Shown here in pieces: positions 34,514 to 45,300 of a stretch of DNA of 64,000 bases (positions within the stretch are counted from its first letter, which is position 1; each line of letters begins with the position of its first letter). The DNA comes from Sisyra terminalis. Its lineage: Eukaryota; Arthropoda; Insecta; Neuroptera; Sisyridae. The notes beneath the pieces are model-generated. The model had not been told where the DNA came from, did not search any database, and saw only the letters and a list, made by a program, of their open reading frames with translations. The position numbers and the translations under genes are program-made. Location of the stretch: the NCBI GenBank assembly GCA_958496175.1, contig OY292275.1, positions 12,834,001 to 12,898,000 on the forward strand, read 5' to 3'.

Positions 34514-36601
34514 GCATAATAAAAGTATACAAAACATGCCTAACAATTTAAGAACAATCCTAGTTAATTAATATTTTTATACAATAATGAAATAAACACA
34601 TAAGTGTACTAAATGTTCTTATAAATTCCCGAAAACATATTTCCCTGAGTTTGCATAACGTTTTACTTAGTATTCGAGATATTGTTGGTATCCAGAAAAA
34701 CAAGCATGTATTTATTGCATAAAGATATCTTAGAATACTTATTAACTGTTGATGAGGAATGTCAAGGTGTGAAGAAGTTCACTTGAAAATAAAATAAGAT
34801 ATTTTTTTAAAGTAAAGTTACAATAATATCAAATACTTTTGTGAAGTTTGATACTTTAATTACGGTTTTACTAAGTCGAAATATTCCAATTTATAAATAC
34901 TTATTAAGTTATTAATTACGTTTAAATAAGAATACAGTAATAAAAATTTCAATAACGTAGCATTCTTGCCAGATTATTTCTTATATTGCAGATTTTTAAT
35001 TTGCAGTGATAATTTTTCATTTTTTAAATATTTTCATTAGTTCCCATCCATTCATTCAAAGTGAGATCAATCAGATAAAACAAGTTCAACTCAGCCAAAA
35101 ACATGCCCTAAGCCTGAAATAATGAGGACATTTACCGTATGTCATTCTTTTAACTAATTAATAATCTCTCTTCTTTAAAAAAAAAAAAAACGCCGAAACC
35201 TCAAAAGTGCGCACCTTTAATGAAATTATCTACATCCATTCGAGCATAAGTCCTCAAAATCAATTAATTAATGTCTTTAATTAAAAGTTTACCCAAAACA
35301 TAAAATGACGACTTTTACTCATCATAATTAAATGAAATATTTTGTGACTTTTCAAAGGAAATATTTAAATGATTTAAATTCACAGCAGCTGCTTTGTGTG
35401 ATTTATATTGAAATAATGGGTATTATAATATAATAAACATTAAATTACAGAGAACAAAAGTTTGGGGGTGATAAAACGAGTGGGAATAGGAAAAAATGTA
35501 TCTTTCATCAATTGATGTTGATTGCCAATGTTTTTTCAGCTGGAGCTCAAGGATAATTTTTCGTGTTCTTTTCTTTGGTCACAGATGGTGCACCACTTGA
35601 ACATAACTCGAACAATGAAAACGAAATGATGATTCATTTTTCAACATTTTTTCTGTTGTGATTTCAACGATAAAATTTGAATTTTTTGTAATGTTCACAT
35701 ACATTTATTTATCAAGTAACTGCAAGAACCATGAATAATATGACTGCTTTATTCCAATGCTTAAATTCTGCTTAATACTAAATACGTTTCAACGACAAAG
35801 GAAAAACATAAATTCCCTAATATTCAAATATTTATTTCTTCCATCTTTCAAACAAAATAAAAACATAAAATGCTCTTAAAACTGAACTGTTTAAATATAC
35901 AAAAGCTCACCAAAAAAATGTGGAACCCTTTGTTTTTTTATTTCTTTATTTTTTTCGAATTGCCTCAATAAAAATAAATCCCAAATAAATCAAATATCTG
36001 TTGTGATTAATTCCTTTAAAATCTCTTCCTAGTATTTATTAGTCATTGAAATCGTTTAGATATGTAAATAAGGCAATGATTCAATTGATTTATTCAACAA
36101 ATTCGTTGAAATCTCTCCAAGTCAAACATAAATCAAACACAGAATTAAAATTCAAAAAAGTTTTTTCAAGAAAAACCAACGAGTCAGAAGTTGAGATATT
36201 TTAGAGAAGTATTTTTTTTTTCATTTGAAGCATGCAAAGTTGGCAGAATTTCACATGTGCATTATTTTTTTTTAATTATAACATGGAACGCAAAATATGA
36301 AATCAGTTTCCCAGATTTTCAAGTGGTAAATTTCAAATTTTGGATACAAATACAATGAAATCTATAGTTTGAATTCCCTTAAATTTTTTCTGGGTGACCA
36401 CAAAGAAATAATTTTAAAATTCCCTGATAGTTCCGGGTTTTTCATAAAATTTATTATAACTTTCCATAACTTGAAAATCTTACATATTATATGTTCCAGA
36501 TATTTAAAATTTTCACCTAATTTTCCCATTAAATATGTATTGAATGCTTAAGTAGATTCCAAAAATACCATTGGTTAAAAATGTAAATACAATTATATAT
36601 G
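34514..36601. other. AT-rich non-coding DNA, no gene seen
   Basis: A moderately complex patch at 35195-35310 carries AATTAATTAATG-type homeodomain sites next to GTGCGCACC. The rest is AT-rich with trivial open frames. Confidence 0.45.
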
Positions 36602-36888
36602 TAATATAAAGGATAAATCAGAATGTAGTAGACCAAACAAATTGGCAAGTTTTTATTTTATTTATTCCAATTTGCAACTTTTCGTTGTGTTCGTTCTATG
36701 TGTAACAATTTTTAAAAAACATTCAATTAAAATCATTATTTAATTGAATGTTTTATAAACATTGTTACACATAGGTCGCCTGATGAAGTTGGAATCACAC
36801 CAACGAAATGTTGTAAATTGAAATAATTAAAATAAAACACTGCTAATTTGTTTGGTCTTCCACATCGTGATTTATCCTTTATATTATA
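36602..36888. repeat. long-hairpin element, family 4
   Basis: TATAAAGGATAAATCA at about 36606 is mirrored by TGATTTATCCTTTATA near 36871-36886, with arms continuing through GACCAAACAAATT and CAATTTGCAAC. The right arm holds CTGATGAA (36780-36787), GTTGG, a 7-base loop, CCAAC (36800-36804) and GAAATG (36805-36810). The left arm has lost about 20 bases covering the same motif (only CTTTTCGTTG remains around it), so the two arms have evolved separately. No coding capacity. Confidence 0.82.
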
Positions 36889-38000
36889 CATTGATTTAGA
36901 CCTGAAAGAATAGAAATCTAAATATGTAAAGTAACTGTTCTAGTCATAAGGATAACTCCTACAGTTCTTAGCCAATCTTGACCAAATATGGTACACTTAT
37001 TATTCGAAAGATTACCTTAAATAATATTGATCAAAATCAAATCGCTAATTTAGAAATGGTGGTCATTAAAAATTTTGAAAACTATAAAATTCTGGTAACA
37101 AATTCTTAAAATTATGAAAGTTCCCTTATATTTCAAGGTTGAATTAAACTTCCTGGTGACTCCGGGTTTTTAAGGTTTTCCAGAGCTGCGTCCTGTTTCA
37201 CCCTGTATTTACTTTGAATAATAATATGCTTGTTAAATTAAAGCTAAGTACAATTAAGGATTATCAAAATTGATTACTTGTACGAAAGATATTTTAATGA
37301 TACGTTATAGGTATGCAGATACCAAGAATACACTAAAATCTTGAAAGTTTCAAATCACTACATCAACTAATTTTTGTGAAGAAAAAGAAAATAAAAATTT
37401 AAAAATAGAAAACATTTTTTTTAGAATTTACTTATCTTGATCGAAAATTTTAATTTAGGGGTTTAAATTTAGATTTAGGGGTTGAAAATGCATAATTTAT
37501 TAAAAGTTAACAATTATATTGCTTGGTGAAAGTATAGAAAAATATCTTATCATAACTATCAATCAGCTTCATATATATTCAGTACAATAAGTGACGAGAG
37601 GATAGTTAACATAAAGAGAATATTTTAAATCAATACACAATAAAAAGAATAATAAATACTTGGAAATCTGGAAAATATTAAGGATATTTTATAAATACCT
37701 TTCCGGGATTGATTCACTATATGATTTACATATATGCGTTAAGCTTTAGGTCCTTTTACTTAAATTACAATTAGATCAAAACCAATACTATTGGCACTAA
37801 AATTTCGGATTTTCAAAATTTGATAATATTTCACTTGCTCGAATTAAAAAGATGTGGTATTGATTAACTGAACACTATTTTAATTATTACGTGGATCACT
37901 TTTTGACTAATTCAAAAAAAAAAATCAATTAATTAAGAATAAATAAAGTATGAATACCTCTATCAATGCAGTAACATCTAATGCAGGTCAAACGTAGCGA
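36889..38000. other. non-coding, nothing recognised
   Basis: AT-rich. A duplicated phrase, TTTAGGGGTTTAAATTTAGA / TTTAGGGGTTGAAAATG, occurs at about 37454-37487. No gene or element was recognised. Confidence 0.5.
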
Positions 38001-38106
38001 TGCATGAGGCGATTAGCCAATAGGAATGCTAGATTTATTGATGTTCAATTGTTTTGATTGTTGAAATTTTGAAAATTTAACAAAACCACACCCATATTCA
38101 ATGCTC
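38001..38106 (+). repeat. dispersed repeat copy B (pair with 843-945)
   Basis: Same-orientation match to 843-945; both contain GCGATTAGCCAAT/GGCTTTTAGCCAAT, TTCAATTGTTTTGATT, TGAAATTTT and CAAAACCACACCCA/CAAAACTCCTCCCA. About 80 percent of positions agree by eye. Boundaries are unclear. Confidence 0.55.
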
Positions 38107-38997
38107 AATGTCATATTCAATGTTAATTTTCATGTTAAACAGAGCAACTAAAATAAAGCACGAAGGTGGTTTTTATTTAATTTTTATTTTTTCACTATGA
38201 TATACTCCTTTCAAAGTTTTGAAAATTTAGGTCTTATAAAGTTTATAAAATATTTTTAGAGTGGTACCAATATTGTTTAATGGTTAAAGAAAAAGTTTTT
38301 AAATAAATTATTATATTTTTATAGATTTCTTAAAGCTATAAAACTGTTTTTTATTTTTTTTATAAAGAAGGAATTATCAACCTCTGTAGCATTTTAAAAT
38401 TTCAGATCAATCGGTTAACTAAATTGTTAGAAACAAAATTTATATCTGTTTTTTACTGATTTTTCTTTTTCCTAAAAATTGATTGAGATAGGGATTTAAA
38501 ACCTCCAAGATCATAGTATTTTATAAACGTCTATATAAAACTTGCCAAGTATCCTTAAAATATCTTTCCGAAGTCGATTTACCATACTTATACATCTAAG
38601 CCCCTAAAGGCCCTTTTATGTAAGAAATGAAATAGTTTAGGACAACAAGAGTAAGCTTATCAGGTCAAATACAATAAAAAGGTTTTTTGAACCACCCACG
38701 TCTTGGTTTTTTCAAAATTCCTACATACGTTTTAACTCTATAATAATTCTTTTATGTTTTTCGTCCCCTTTAAAATATTTCTGACTTTGTAACTCGGTTT
38801 CCGTTTACTTGTAGTAAAAAATACGAAAAAAAATTGAGTTACACAAAATAACCGAGAGATTAATTCAATTAAAAATTATTCCATCATTAGCGCTTTCTTA
38901 AAATTTTCCACCTTATACCACAGATTTTAGTTTTACTTCTATTAAAGATGAATTCAACCCTCTTAACTACTACTTTCAAGAGTAAGTACTATGGGTA
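38107..38997. other. non-coding, nothing recognised
   Basis: AT-rich sequence without a frame longer than about 50 codons and without visible repeats. Confidence 0.5.
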
Positions 38998-39871
38998 CTA
39001 GGGTGGTCCTTAATAGGGATGTTTTTGAATTTCTTTGCTTCCAGAGACTCAAATGCTTCCAAATTGATAAAAAAAAATCCCTGAAAATATTAGCTCTTAA
39101 TATTAACTTTAAGATAGTCCGCTTTCCAACTTAAGTTTCTTATGGAAATAACATGGGAAAAATTTAATTTGTTCTTTAAAATTCCATAGCTCAGTGACAA
39201 ATAAATCGAAAGTAATTAATCACGTAATGTTTATTGTAAATTTAACGCTCTACAAAAAAGAGCTCTTATAATTTTTTGCTAAATCTATTGGCTTAAGAGT
39301 TGGCTTATCTATTGCCTTAAGAATGCGGCACTAATGGTGAATTAAAATATAATGCATTTTTTAACTGAGCAACGGAAAAATGGTAAAGTTGGTTACATAG
39401 CTAATATTGAATATGATGACTACTACTCAGCTACTACTAGAATAATATTGTGTTTGCTTCTTTTTGATCATAAATACAAATTTTGCATAAAAAAGATATA
39501 TTTCCTAAAAATAAGTATTTACTTAATTATTATAGCTGATAATATTAATAATTATATAATACTTAAACTTTGAGCTCGAATAACTCTTAAGCCAATAGAT
39601 TTAGCGAAAAATCATAAGAGCTCTTTTTTGTAGAGCGTTAAATTTACAATAAACATGACGAGATTAATTACTTTCGATTTATTTGTCGCTGAGTTATGGA
39701 ATTCTAAAGAACAAATTAAATTTTTCCTATGTTATTTCCATAAGAAACTTAAGTTGGAAAGCGGACTATCTTAAAGTTAATAAAAGAGCTCTAAAAGAGC
39801 TCAAATTTTCAGGATTTTTTTTTAATCAATTTGGAAGCATTTGATCCCCTGAGAGCAAAGAAATTCAAAAA
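38998..39871. mobile_element. foldback MITE with ~290-bp inverted arms, right end truncated
   Basis: It begins CTAGGGTGGTCCTTAATAGG after a TA (38996-38997). Both arms contain AACTTAAGTTTCTTATGGAA or its complement, TTTCGATTTATTTGTC, and AAATTTAACGCTCTACAAAA. The left arm runs to about 39310; the right arm resumes at about 39585 and stops at about 39871, roughly 30 bases short of the expected terminus. The termini and the CGCTCTACAAAA block are shared with 24242-25311, so the two belong to one superfamily while most of their arms differ. The 73-codon open frame at 39352-39573 lies in the non-repeated centre and has no recognisable domain. Confidence 0.8.
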
Positions 39872-41869
39872 GGTATAGGTAATCAATCAATATAAATCAA
39901 TAAGTATAACAGAAAAATACTCTTTTTTCCTAAATTCATATTTTTATTTTTATGAATTGGAGCTATTGTTTAAGTAACCATTTTAAAGCTTAAATAATTA
40001 GTAAATATAAGAAATTTAAATATCGAGAGCTGAAATAGCAACAATAAGAACAATAAAACATTTAAAAGCGGAAAAGTATAAAAGAGATATATCAAATTTT
40101 CTTTCAACTACAATCATAAATTCTCAATTTTCGGTAAACTAAAAACTCCGCATTTTTTAAAAAAAAAAATCATGTTTGTAATTTACTATATAAAAATAAA
40201 TGAAACAATTTGCTTACCAATTTAATTGAATTAAACACCCATGAAAATCTGTAAAACAAGAAAAAAATGATTTAACACAAAACACATTTTACACATATTC
40301 CGTTTTAAAAAAGAAATTAAAAGATTAAAATAAATGAGTTGGCCAAAGAAAACAGAGCGAAAAAATTATGAATAAATTTCTAACACTTGGTCGTATTATA
40401 TTATATTTTTAAAACAGAAAATAGTAAATATATCAATCCACACGTATTTTTTCCCTATCCGACTCTCCGAAAAAGTCCCGGCTTGTCATCAACATTTAAT
40501 TAATGTCTTCCGAAACCACAGAGTGATACAATTTCAGAGTCCAATTGATTGATTTATTATTTCTATACTGAATTACCAAACGAGTTGTTCAATTCGAGAC
40601 ACTTTTTTTTTGTTGAAGTCTTGAAAAAAAATAGGATAACCCAGGCAGCTAGAGCATTTATTTTTAAATCTTTTCAAATCTCAGACTACAGTCGACCTTT
40701 GCCCTAGTTTGAAAAACCATTAAGACGTAATTTTTTCTCCTATTTTGTCAAAGAGAAAAACTTTTTCTTGCATTTCTTTCTAAGTGGAGGGTTCCATAAT
40801 ACTTTGGTTGGCTAAGGCTTTCGTTCGTTCATAATTGAGATGAACAGCTCAAGAAAATTCAGACGATTCGAAAGTATCTTCCCGAAATATTTTAAGCAAT
40901 TTTCACATGGATTTAGTATTTTGTACTATATCTTTACTAAGATACCAATATAGTTATTGGTTTTATCTGATTTTTTGTCTGTCTTCTTTCAACTTAAATA
41001 ATTTTTGCATTTCTTCCGTTTTTCAAAGAAGTTACCACCCACACTCGAACTAATTGTAAGATATCGATACTCTTGATCTAAGCTGGGTCATGTGTGTGTT
41101 CATTTAAATCTTTGATTTTATTTTTTATTTAACAAAATTATTATAAATGTATTTTTTTTAATTCATTACCATCCCCTCTATATATTGATCACTTTTTAAC
41201 TCAATCTATTTTTATGAAAAATTTTTAGCAAAACAAAATTGATTGATTCGCCTACGGTAGGAAATTCACTGTATAGATACATATAACTTAAATAATCCTA
41301 CGAAGCACCATTGGATAAATTCAGAAAAATTTAACCACATGAAACTCACCATGATTGTTAAACTACGAAAATTAAGAGAAATTTAAAAGTTAAATAACAA
41401 ATTTTTATTGCACCACTGTCTATAAAAGAAATAACAACACCACAATTATTTCCAATCCCTCTTCAGTGCCTACTGAAGAAGTGATATCACTCCTTTTAAG
41501 AATCCCCTTATGAAATTATTCATTTCTAAAGGCTTATATATCGAATTTTGAGATTTGATTGCAAAAAAATTTGGTTCATGTCCCTTTTAGAACCTTTTAG
41601 AAACCCAGTAACGTCGCATTATCTACTATCTTTTAATGTAATTCGCGAATAAATCGGTTCCTAATAAAAATGTAGCCACAAAAGAGAAAATTATACTATG
41701 TTAGAACTGTTTAAGCAAAAAATTAACAATAAAATAAAAAACAAAATAAAAAATACAACGTTGTCAGATTTGACGGTTCTAAAAAGGACATGACCAAAAA
41801 TTTTAGTAGTTAAAAAAACGATTCTCATAATTCATGGTAAAGACAAATTCAAACAAAAAGTACCAACAA
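39872..41869. other. AT-rich non-coding DNA with a small regulatory-like patch
   Basis: At 40450-40600 the sequence is more complex and contains CAATTGATTGATTTATTA, a stretch resembling Exd/Hox-type composite sites. The rest is AT-rich without genes or recognised repeats. Confidence 0.4.
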
Positions 41870-42125
41870 TACCTAAATTTAACACACAGAAGAAATCACA
41901 AGCTCTCTTCTGTCCTTCCACCTCAATAGATTTGGAGATATCATCGTCCATGTTTCCCTGTCCTGTGCTAGATATTCGACTTCAGGTAATAAGTGGCCAA
42001 TCAACTCATTTACATGGCCAAACCATGGTGTGAGGAATTTTTTTTCGCTTTGTTTGCCTTCCACTTTCTCTTCAACTATTAGTAGTTCCAGTTTTCCTAC
42101 TAGTTTTGCTACTCCGTGCTCCGGG
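41870..42125 (-). pseudogene. 3' end of a non-LTR retrotransposon reverse transcriptase ORF
   Basis: On the minus strand the frame reads KLELLIVEEKVEGKQSEKK, then TPWFGHVNELIGHLLPEVEY and LAQDRETWTMI. This follows the usual tail of many RTE/CR1/jockey-type polyproteins, in which a basic GKVEGKR-like segment is followed by a short W-containing helix, an E-rich spacer and the LAQDRxxWRxxV closing motif. Here the basic GR-rich portion has become SEKKFLTPW and the terminal R has been lost. The frame ends at a TAA near 41879. Only about 80 codons survive, with no reverse transcriptase domain. Clade is not determinable; assignment rests on the C-terminal motif order. Confidence 0.55.
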
Positions 42126-42414
42126 TTTTCAATAAAAGTTCAAGAGTAAATAATTTTAATTTAACATAGTTAATTCTTCACATCAATTTTTTTTCTTCAG
42201 GTCAGCAATGCCTTAATGTTGGCAACCCTACCTACTAATGACTCTACCATGTTAGTTTATTTCTTGCATTTATTAGTTCTTATCTCCGTCCATGAAACTC
42301 TTAATAAGTACTTAAAAATAATTCGAAGGTTTAAATCTTTTACTTATCTTTTTTTAGGGATAAAGCTTCACTTTCGTAACGATTGGAAAAATTAGCGCAT
42401 TTTCTAATTTTAGT

Positions 42415-42650
42415 TTAGTGTTTTTCCGGATGAATATACTTTTCCATATTTTTCGGCTAACGCTTTACGCCATTTGATTTTATCACTGTATTCTCCAATA
42501 TTAGTGACCAGATTTTCTAGGTATATGATTTTTCGGACTGCTAACCGCTTATTTCTCTGATTATCAATAAGTTTTTACTTTGTCTGAATTCTGTAATCGC
42601 AATTCTCAGATAGTAAATCATAAATTAAAACAAAATACTATATCACTAAT
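42415..42650 (-). pseudogene. coding-like remnant, family unknown
   Basis: One minus-strand frame stays open except for a single TAA for about 70 codons. Pieces of it are LIYDLLSENCDYRIQTK, the stop, then KLIDNQRNKRLAVRKIIYLE, NLVTNIGEYSDKIKWRKALA and EKYGKVYSSGKTLN. The residue mix is that of a soluble, basic, helical protein, unlike the F/I/K/N-rich translations typical of this AT-rich DNA. I do not recognise the family. It lies 300 bases upstream, in the same orientation, of a non-LTR retroelement 3' fragment, so it may be part of the same or another transposon. It could also be a degenerate host exon. Confidence 0.3.
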
Positions 42651-44299
42651 TTCACAAAGAAAATTAATGGCTTTACTAAGGTAATGTTATAAATTTCATT
42701 AAAAATTGTTCCAAAAAACAAAGATTTATAATATTTTATTTTTCACTTTGGTTTTTCCAAATAATTTTTCTCCTTTTTTTTGGTAAAATGGGATTAATAA
42801 ATTATAAAGGTAGCCCTGTATAAATGTTAAAGAGTATATGAAGGATATTTTATTGCAAACAATAAATTTTTTCCTCTGGCACAAAGCGTTTAAATAAAAA
42901 GAGGTTGAAAACTTTTATTTCAACACTCCAGACCCATTATTCCATATTATCATATTTCTAATATTAAGCACAATATAGGGCAGTTTGGGAAGAAATTCCA
43001 TTAATCATTTAGTTTGGTTTGATCATAAAAACTGTCGGTTTATATATGTACATACACTATATATAAAAGATAATAACGCAATATCGTTGAAAATAATTAC
43101 TACTTTGCGAGGCATTGAAAAAGATCAAAGTTTTCGCATTTCGAGGAAAAACACAAACTCTGATTCACATCCAAAATAAACACAAGTATGACTGGTCTGG
43201 TCGGATTTGAAGAGACGTGAAGGGTGAAAATTATTTGTTGCTTTCGTCAACTTTTTAAAAGCAATATTAATTAAAACACGCGTCTACACGTATCACTTAA
43301 GAGAATATTTTTTCCATCAAATGTACGTATGTACTTCTCGCAGGGATATTGTGGGAGACATGAAGGAAAAAATTTCTAATTAACAGAATGAAATTCATAA
43401 GATATTCTTCAGTTTCGCGTATGTTGAGTACTTCACTCGGTGGCTAATTAGTAAATCACGTAAACAGCGAGCGTTGAAGGGTGGTAATAACTCTATACAC
43501 AGACAAGGGAAATACATGAATGATCTCTTTTAGTCCCACTGTAGAAAATGGATAGTACTAGTGGAGAGATTTGCATATATGCATCACATGCAAAAAAATA
43601 CGTTTTTTATAAAAAAAAATACTCCATCTCATTTAATGAGGACTCCACCAGATATGTACTCATCTCAAAATTTATATTTATATGAGCATTAGTTCATTCA
43701 ATATTGTTAACAAAAATCCCTCTTAAAATTTGGTAAACAAAAATTTACCAGTAGTACTACACAGTTTAATTAGTAACTTTGGTTACTCTAACCAATTAAA
43801 TTAAAAAATCTAACTCATTTATAAACTACCAACAAATTTTAATATTCCAGAAAAACATAGACAACATACAGGTGTAGTAAAAGCGTGTTGACCAAATTTC
43901 TTTGTAAACTATTCTCCATTTTCCGAGCAATACCAAAATGCTGGTTTTTCTATTCTAATTTCTAAGGTTCTCTCTTTTGAGGCTCTCTGCTCTAAGAACT
44001 ATTGCGCATTAGATAACATTATTTCTATTATTATTATTTTCTGAATTCCAATCGACCAGATTTCCTTTAAAAATTAATCTCACTAAATAAACAATTAGGT
44101 CTCTCTGGATAATTTCCAAGTTCTTGCCCAGGTGAATCCAGGGAACTCATTTGGCGTCAAATCAAAGATTGTTCAATAGAATATTAAAAGCCATTTCTTT
44201 ATTCACGCCTTGTAAATCAGTTTTTTTTTTAATTGTTATTTACCGTCGCTTTTTATAGCTACTTAAGGTTTTTAGTGACTTAAGGGTTAATAAAAATCC
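42651..44299. other. AT-rich non-coding DNA, no gene seen
   Basis: The 64-codon frame at 42985-43179 has no recognised domain. No repeats were noticed. Confidence 0.5.
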
Positions 44300-44400
44300 A
44301 TAAACAAGAAGTATTGAAAATTTGTTCGATACAAGGATCGAACCCAACACCTGCCAGTAGGTTTGTAAATCAGGTTAGGAAAATTTTTGATTTTCTTTAT
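44300..44400 (-). repeat. possible tRNA-derived SINE fragment
   Basis: The complement of 44335-44345 is GGGTTCGATCC, matching the RNA polymerase III B box found in tRNA T arms, preceded by ACTGGCAGGTGTTG in a plausible position for a variable loop. The T stem does not pair well and no A box or acceptor stem could be found, so it is not a functional tRNA gene. A worn SINE head is the best guess. Confidence 0.25.
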
Positions 44401-45079
44401 ATAATTTGTAGCAAAAAATAAATAAATTTAACAATACTGCAATTTTACCTTTACAGGCCTGTCGTTATTACTATCACCCCTTAATCTATGTGAAAAATTA
44501 ATTATAATTTTTTTTCTCCAATATCCATAAAAATGAGCTTTGGTGATCTCAACAACTTTATTTGCAGTTATATGTTGAATTTTGCTTTAAAAAAGGTTCT
44601 TATGAATTCAATTTCCTGCCCATAACCAACTTGTGTTGAGTAATCTTAAGTAATTTTTAACAAATAATTTTTATTAATTTTTCACATTTTAATAATTTTT
44701 AAGTCTGCGTAAAAAGAAAAGCAGACACCTTCTCTTTACTGCTATTAAATGATTCAAAAAATATAATCTTCGTGTCTATCTACCATAGATACTTATCAAC
44801 TATTAGTGGTACCGGAAAGTATTTTAGTTTTCTTAACATAAAATAAAAATGCTAAATGTTTTAATTTTGAATCAATGATGTAATCTCAGCCTCAATACTA
44901 TTAATCTTTTGATATATTTCATGCAAAATTTTAATGCTCAATTAGTAAAAATATCTACTAAAGAAAATATCGGTAGTCACATTTTGCAAAATGCTGTAGT
45001 TATTTAAATAAATAGAAATTTGATGGAACAACTTTGGTCGATTTTGGTGGATAACGCAATATCCTTCTTTTTAGTATAA
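44401..45079. other. non-coding, nothing recognised
   Basis: AT-rich with no frame, repeat or motif worth reporting. Confidence 0.5.
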
Positions 45080-45300
45080 ACATTGCTGCCGATTTGTGGT
45101 GATTAAAATGAATGTCCCTCGGGGAGTTCCGAATTTCTCAGAACCTGCTGAACGGTTCTTCTCCAGCGAATACGTTCTTTTGCTTGTCGTTCTGCAGACA
45201 CAAAATTCGAATTCACGAGTTTTTCCACCACTTCTGTCAAACAGGTCGGTGATCGCCTTTGCTTCTTTTCCCCTCCAAGTTGTTCCCTTCAGTACCCACC
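45080..45300 (-). pseudogene. GC-richer block, possible retroelement C-terminus
   Basis: A minus-strand frame of about 60 codons reads EQLGGEKKQRRSPTCLTEVV, EKLVNSNFVSAERQAKERIR and WRRTVQQVLRNSELPEGHSF before a TAA. The AERQAKERIRWRRTVQQV stretch is reminiscent of the W-R-x-x-V tails that close some non-LTR polyproteins, but the match is weak and I would not name a clade. A 72-codon plus-strand frame overlaps it. The base composition differs from the neighbours, which is why it is listed. Confidence 0.2.

Noticed and set aside
39352..39573. 73-codon open frame inside a foldback element
   Set aside because: It lies in the non-repeated centre of a MITE-like element and shows no domain, start context or composition of a gene.
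44335..44345. Functional tRNA gene suggested by a perfect B box
   Set aside because: The T stem does not pair and there is no A box, anticodon arm or acceptor stem; at most it is a worn SINE head.
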